64,000 bases of DNA from Pyrus communis. Taxonomy: Eukaryota; Streptophyta; Magnoliopsida; Rosales; Rosaceae. Position 1 is the first letter of the stretch. Every line of letters starts with the position of its first letter. The notes under the pieces were generated by a model. That model was not told the origin of the DNA. It saw nothing but the letters and a program-made list of their open reading frames with translations, and ran no database searches. The stretch covers positions 21,601,572-21,665,571 of the forward strand of contig NC_084807.1 in assembly GCF_963583255.1 (NCBI RefSeq), given 5' to 3'. Positions 58,532 to 64,000 of the stretch are shown in pieces. The translations under genes were made by a program, and so were the position numbers.

Positions 58532-60099
58532 CTACTCAGCCACCACACTTTCAGCAGCCACAACACTTCCAGCAACAACATCATCCGGCGCTTTACCCCC
58601 AGCTGCTTTAGCTTAGGCATCAACCTCTCCAGCTACTTCACCATTGGAGGCCTCAAAAGTAAAGGCAAGCAACCATTCTGGAGAAATTGAGAAGGTTTCA
58701 AAGACTTCCCAGCAAACTTGAAGTCAGACGGCCTACCAAATAGATGATCTACATAATTCATCTTGTAGAAATCGGCCTAACTCTGAACAAGCGAAGCCTC
58801 GAGTCCAACATTTTCACATTTCAATTGCTCGTTTTCCTCGAGCAGACCAACACGGACGCACTACAGCTCATCCATTTATTTCTTCAAACTTTCGTTGACA
58901 TTCAGCGTACCTTGGAGTTCCAACACTTGAGGTTCAAGCCTATCAACGACCTTCTTAAAGTGGATTACTTGGTTATAAGCAGCAATTAACTCTTCATCAT
59001 TTGCATAAGCAGCGAAACGAAGGTCAGAAACGGCACGTTCTAGATCTTGAATCTGAGGTATGTAACATCCGATCTCATTCTCTACACTTTCATACTTAAC
59101 TTGGATTGCGTCAAGCCTAGTCTTCAAGTCAACGATCTCTTGGCGAGCGGTCTCAAGCTGCAGAGAAATGGGGGCAAAGATATTAGACCCTTTCAAAGCG
59201 ACGAGCTCAGATTCCAACCTCTTGATATTCTTAGCAGAAGAATAAGCTTCGACAGCCATAACATTTGCCACCTTATTGGCAACTTTGGTATCATTTTGGT
59301 CAAGGAGCATAGACTCGGCTGCCAGAATAGCCGTCTTCTGCATCATGGCAAGTAGGGCAGTCTTCCTATACTCGGTCGTATGCTTTGTAAAAGAACTTGG
59401 GCAAACAACACCTCTAACGCCATCGGCAAACTTGGCACAAACGTCCATGTCTTCAAGTAGATTTGGTTTCAAAAGTGCACAGATCTTAGCAGCCTCCCCA
59501 GAAGCAGGCTTAATGGATTTCTCACAGCTGCCCACACAAGCAATCTCCTCTTTCCCAGCAGGCGAATCAGTCTCAGCAGCAGGGGGAATAGGCATTGGCG
59601 CCACTTTAGCAGTAAAGTCCACCTTATTACTCTTCATAATAGCAAGTCTCTCCAAAAGTGAACCAGACTTAGCTCCCAACGGACGTCTTGGTACAGACTT
59701 TGGCACTAGGGACATGACTGGACTTCTACGCTGAGCAATCCTATCAGCAATCATACTAGCCATTCTTGACATAACAAGTGCCACAAGCTCAGATCTAGCA
59801 GCCTCATTTTTCTTCCCATTGGAAGAAGTCATGTCAATCACAGGCCCTTCGACAGCAGGCGAACCCTCACAAGCAGCAGAGGAAGTCTTCAGTTTTTTCT
59901 CAACCAACATTTCTTGAGCGGGTGAGGAAGATTTATTCTTTCCACCTTCATTCATAATAGGTTCCACAACAGTGATCAGATAAGCCAATGCATTCGCCTT
60001 GATCATTTTTACCTTATTTCTGGGGAGCAGCCCATATTTTTCCCGGCGAAGAGGACTAATTAGCCAACGCCATTCACGGTACTTAGCAGGGGAGCTCAA
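58532..60099 (-). pseudogene. Antisense ORF of the Tat-type element (407 open codons plus decayed tail)
   Basis: The open part (58876-60099) starts MSSPAKYREWRWLIS, has a basic/Ser-rich middle, and carries a helical, coiled-coil-rich C-terminal half (AKNIKRLESELVALK; LETARQEIVDLKTRLD). Beyond the stop at 58876 the same frame continues with two more stops, reading LLEENEQLKCENVGLEAS and YVDHLFGRPSDF. After a frameshift near 58716 it continues with FSISPEWLLAFTFEAS to a stop at 58532, so the ancestral protein had about 520 residues. It lies antisense between integrase and 3' LTR, where Tat-lineage elements are known to carry extra ORFs. Function unknown. Confidence 0.6.
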
Positions 60100-60680
60100 C
60101 CCATACTGGTTTTTCCCTAATTTTTTTTTTCTCTCGGACCAGCAGGCAGAAAGCTTGCATGCCTAGCATTCCAACAGCCCATGAAGCCCACGACATCTTC
60201 ATTTCTCTTAATCGCCAACCTGGCCCGCGTCAGGTCCAAGAGCCCAAAGGATATGAGCCATGCGACTCGCTTATCACTGCGCCCCAGCGCCTCAATCCGT
60301 AGCCCCAACTACACAAGCCGAGCAGCCCAAGCAGTGGTCCCTGCCATAATACCTCATCAGCCCATACCAAGCCGACTCCTGGCCCTTGCTAGCCGATGTG
60401 CCGCACCACCCTGACAGCTGCCCCGTGACAGCATTATCCAAGCAAAAGACAAGGATAATTAAATTTTTCTTACCTCGGTGCGGCGCAAAGAAGACGAAGA
60501 AAGCAACGAATGACGGTCCTTTGCACGAGCAATTGTAGAAGATTGCTAGGGGAGGGGTAACAAATATCCTCTAGATTTCTCTCTCTTGTAGGGTAGAATA
60601 AATTGCTCTCTAAAGTTGATTTAATCATCTACTTAAGGTAGACTTAAATAGACTTTAGAAGTGATTTATTTCCCTTTCCT
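60100..60680 (-). promoter_or_regulatory. Putative leader and intron of the Tat antisense ORF
   Basis: On the minus strand a TATA-like CTATTTAAG (about 60640) is followed by a C/T-rich stretch and CACCGAG|GTAAGAAAA, a strong splice-donor match with GT at 60473-60472. A possible acceptor TTAG lies at about 60118, just before the ATG at 60099, giving an intron of about 355 bp. The acceptor is weak. This is inference from motifs only. Confidence 0.35.
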
Positions 60681-60811
60681 AGAAGGATCGAATTTCCAAT
60701 TAAAAAGGGAATCTACATCAAAATAGGAAACAAACCTATGTTTCCCAAAGTAAGAAGATCTCTATATCTGCTGCCCTTTCCTGCCAGCAGCCCAACAGGT
60801 GTGGGGGTATT

Positions 60812-61373
60812 TGTGGAGCCAAAAATAATCAAGAAAAATATGGAGGCAACATGTGGATTTTTGGGATAAAAAGATAAGATTACCCTCAAGACACACTAGG
60901 ATTCCTACGCAATCAAGTCAAAAGTACCCAAAATAGGTATTTATTCAAAACATATTTCATTCATCCTCATCAAATCTTCTTCACAAGGTAGCCCCTAAAT
61001 CATTCATTTCTAATTATATAATTAGCTAATTAATTAATTTATTACTCTATTAATTTATTAATTAGCTAACAAATCATGAATCTCACCCAAAAAACCATCC
61101 AAGTGGCCGGTCCCCATCCTCCCAAAGGGGCTGGTCGCATCCCTATAAATACCATCTCATTTTCTCCAAAACTCAATTCCAACTCTCTTGCAAAATTCTC
61201 TAAATTCTCCAAACATTTTTCCCTCAAAATTCTAACTTTGGCATCAGAGGTTCTTCGGCCAAACCCTCCCATTCATCATGGGTATGTGAGGTTCTTGGCC
61301 TTGACCTAAAGTGTTATTTGTTTTGTATGTGCAATTTTGTCCAAGAAGAAGAAGACGGAAATTTGCATCCACA
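60812..61373 (+). repeat. 3' LTR of the Tat-type element
   Basis: 562 bp, preceded by the purine tract ggtgtgggggtatt. It matches the 5' LTR without the Cassandra insert. TATA-like cctataaatacc at about 61141. Confidence 0.85.
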
Positions 61374-61502
61374 CCACCTATTAAACAAGTGGTCAGATTT
61401 TTACTTAAAAGTCAAATTTTCAAGTTTACAACCAACTCAACTCAATAATTTTCGGTTGCGTTAATCGGTAAACACACTAAAGTGCCCACCCCTAATTTTT
61501 GG

Positions 61503-62924
61503 GGAGGGAGGGTCGGAGAGAGAGAAAAGGGTTGGATAGAGAAAAAGGGACCAAGGTGCCTATGTTTTGAAAACATCAAAACCTTCACCACATGGAAGAA
61601 AAGAAAAAGAAGTAAAACTTATATCATTATGTGATACAACACGAATGAATTACAAGGAGTGTGACTCGGACTTGAGTGCATGAGACATGAACAAATTCAC
61701 CCTATTCTTTGACGTGTGATTCAGATTTGAGTGCCTGGAACACGAACAAATTCACTTTGTTCTCTGATGAACGTGACCACACTCACGCTTACAACTTGTT
61801 TTTGAGCTCCAGTTCCGAATTCTTTTTCCCGGTAGAAATCCACTCTTACCAAATTAACCGATGAGAAGTGTATGTCAGTCAAACATCATGGGTTTGGTCA
61901 TATGCTCCAACGAGCATTTGCCAAACACGATATTTATATTGTGGGTTCGCATTGCACGTCCTGCTTGACGTCTGCATTCCGTAGTTTACTGCTTTGACTC
62001 TGTATCCACTCTCCGTGCAAACAGCTTGAACTCAACTCAGAAATTGCTTTGCTAGGAGACAGAGCTGGGGTTTTCATTTTATATTTATATACGTCCTCGT
62101 AGTTATATGTATTTACGTCGAGGTCCTTAACAAGTTAATTTCATTACAATTTGATCTGCATCTTAATTGCTTTAAACGGCCTTGATTCCTTCAAGAAATC
62201 AAACAAAAATAGCCATCATTATGACAACTTTAGTGTTGGGGATTAATTTGTTCGGCCACCAAATTAACATAATCATATGCAATGAGATAATTTGTTTGTT
62301 TAATTCTGAATAAGCTGAGATTATGCATTTTTTATGTGGGATTATTTTAGATCATTTAAAATGAGGGCCTAAATCCAACCCAAGCAAAACTAATCTAAGT
62401 CGAATCAATCTTATGAGTGTGCCTTTATAGTATGATATATAGTAAGGTCACATTGGGAATGTATAATATCGGTTATATCCAGTTGTTAACTAATCTCATG
62501 TTTGGTCTAATCTGGGAGCATGATTCATAGTGAGATTTCAATTCTTCGATGTCAAAGTCGACGCACGATTTTGCTTTTTATGTTATGTCTAAATATATAA
62601 CATTTAAGTAAAACTAGTTAATAATTTTTCGACGTGAGAATTATAAAATTTTAATTAATATGAATTCTAGATGTTAGTGCCAAATTGATTGTTTGGGAAA
62701 TTGAAAATATGGACCCAATGCATTAAGATCAAGTGGAATTTCAGGTCAATTTATGAACAATGAAAGTTGGTGAGCTAACTAGCCTAACTTGCGGACTTTT
62801 TTATATTACAGAACAATGTAGTAGACAAGTACCCTATATAAACTATATACATATTCTATATTGTTATTTTCTTGCTATATGTTTTCATTACTTTGCCAAG
62901 AATGTTGCTATATATTACGATGCC
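61503..62924. other. Unassigned flanking sequence
   Basis: Probably the continuation of 22292-23610. A purine-rich gggagggagg / gagagagagaaa stretch starts it. A segment of about 65 bp (cttgagtgcatgagacatg / tttgagtgcctggaacacg, each followed by aacaaattcac) is tandemly duplicated at about 61670-61780. No gene recognised. Confidence 0.35.
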
Positions 62925-62968
62925 ATTAGCATAAATTTTTTTTTTTTTTGATAAAATTAGCATAAATT
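62925..62968 (-). other. Tiny T-run insertion with 13-bp flanking duplication
   Basis: attagcataaatt occurs at 62925-62937 and 62956-62968. Between them are 18 bases, twelve T followed by gataaa. This looks like the footprint of a severely 5'-truncated retroposon (poly-A on the minus strand), or a duplication during break repair. Confidence 0.45.
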
Positions 62969-64000
62969 ATGATGTTTCTAACTTGAGAAACGTTAATGAG
63001 ACTCTTTTAAAGTGAAACTCTCTATGAACTTTCTACCACTCATAGTTTAACGTTATTTCTTATGTTAATATTATAAAATATTATGCTAAAAATATTAAGC
63101 ATCAGAAAGTCCATGGAAAAACTTAAATTTTCAAAAAGTCTAATTTCTCTTCTAACTTTAGTTTTCAACAATAAAAGTTTATAATTATTTTTCTTAAAGA
63201 TGTGACAGATATATATATAGGAAATTTTCATTGTGAGGTGCATGATTTTGGACATGTCGAGAAGGGGAAATGGCTTTAGTGACAAATGTGTACAGATACA
63301 AATTAATGCAAAATTCTTTTTTTTTTTTTCTTTTGAGAATTTGAAAAAGATATATTTTTGAGGTGTTAGATAATTATTTTGTTTTTAGTTTTTACTGAAA
63401 GTTGAACGGCTCCGATCATAAAATTTTATTTCATGAAGATATGTTATTCACAAAGGGATGAAATCTGTGCATTTCCATCGAAAAATGCAAATATTATCAT
63501 TTTCTTTACCCTAAGGACGTATAGTCAAAATAGAATTTAGAAGAATTTTAAAAGAATAAAATCCTACTGTTGTCGATTAGAATTTTATAAGACATTTTAA
63601 GAGCCCAAATCCACATGTAGTCAATATGATTTTAATGGACATTAAACAAGTGCATACATATCTAGGTGTATTAAAAATGTTGTGTAGATTTTGTGGAATT
63701 TCATTAAGTTGTGGATTCTATCTTTAATTTCTAGTCAAAAGCATTAAATACTTTGGTCCTTGTTTAGAAAAAACAACACAACACTTTTTAAAATGAAAAA
63801 AACTCAAATATAAAGATTAGTACAAAGGTTGCTAGCATCTCTATACTTGAATTAGCATTCCATTAATTTCAATCTTGGGTTATGTCATGTTCATTTGTAT
63901 TGATTACTAAACATGTTATAATGATTACATTCATATTCATCATTGGTCTAGTAATACTACGTTATGCATGAATGTTAAAAGCTATCTCAAGTTGAGAAGT
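62969..64000. other. A/T-rich intergenic-looking sequence
   Basis: No reading frame with family features and no repeat with clear ends. A T-run lies at about 63317-63330 and a short (at)n near 63210. Confidence 0.4.

Larger units (their letters stand above)
25189..61373 (+). mobile_element. Ty3/gypsy retrotransposon of Tat type, split by an Athila insertion
   Basis: LTRs at 25189-26073 and 60812-61373 start tgtggagc and end tttgcatccaca. The flanks are ccaca and ccacc (one mismatch). The purine-rich ggtgtgggggtatt abuts the 3' LTR. Remnants in order are gag (to 27955, resuming at 55566), an RNase H with HVD/HSDSQL motifs, integrase, and an antisense ORF before the 3' LTR. An extra RNase H and antisense ORFs after integrase are known for the Tat lineage. 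Protease and RT are missing. Confidence 0.8.
23619..61494. mobile_element. Short hAT-type element split by 37 kb of later insertions
   Basis: The left end is taggggtggcaa and the right end, reversed, is taggggtgggca: short inverted repeats of hAT type. Flanks are gtttttgg (23611-23618) and atttttgg (61495-61502), an 8-bp duplication with one mismatch. Only about 570 bp belong to this element (23619-23997, 25117-25188, 61374-61494); the rest is the candidate solo LTR at 23998 and the gypsy element at 25189. No transposase. Confidence 0.6.

Overview
This window looks like repeat-rich nuclear DNA of a eudicot plant. It is intron-poor, has no bacterial signals, and is almost entirely transposable elements (TEs) inserted into one another. 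Several small elements (the palindromic element at 6834-7054, the one at 5955-6108, and the GGGTAAATTAC-type elements) resemble families I associate with Rosaceae such as apple or pear. That assignment is from memory and was not searched. I see no intact host gene.

Left part (1-14.5 kb). After a subterminal-repeat-like start, a hAT-type element (1270-4520, 8-bp target duplication) holds a Mutator-like miniature element (1639-4434, 9-bp duplication). That in turn holds a solo LTR (1970-4401). A second Mutator-like element follows (4569-6180), with two smaller elements inside it. Next come a palindromic miniature element (6834-7054) and a minus-strand long-LTR retrotransposon without coding capacity (7544-14513, TSD acatt).

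Middle-left (14.6-22.3 kb). A complete but decayed Ty1/copia element (14653-22286, TSD atgag, two 361-bp LTRs) has gag, protease, integrase, RT and RNase H remnants. A solo LTR (18748-19939, TSD gagac) sits inside its integrase-RT spacer.

Right part (23.6-61.5 kb) is a four-level nest. A short hAT-type element (23619-61494) contains a Tat-type Ty3/gypsy element (25189-61373). That contains an Athila-type Ty3/gypsy element (27956-55560, tRNA-Asp primer site). Inside the Athila element lies an inverted tandem LTR-internal-LTR-internal-LTR array of a related Athila derivative (33449-49742). The 5' LTR of the Tat element also carries a Cassandra LTR with its 5S-rRNA-like promoter.

The most interesting signal is a pair of antisense open reading frames. 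The Athila derivative has lost essentially all of gag-pol, yet keeps an intact 223-codon ORF on the strand opposite to its own transcription, identical at the protein level in both array units. The Tat element carries an unrelated-looking antisense ORF (407 codons plus a decayed tail) in the equivalent place between integrase and 3' LTR. Each has promoter- or leader-like sequence upstream, and the Tat one has a consensus splice donor. Other notable points are two deletion junctions with templated filler DNA, a 941-codon gag-protease ORF whose stop codon is supplied by an inserted LTR, a cluster of CATGCA motifs upstream of the Athila LTR TATA box, and a hairpin shared by the two Athila families. 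The flanks (22.3-23.6 and 61.5-64 kb) are unassigned.
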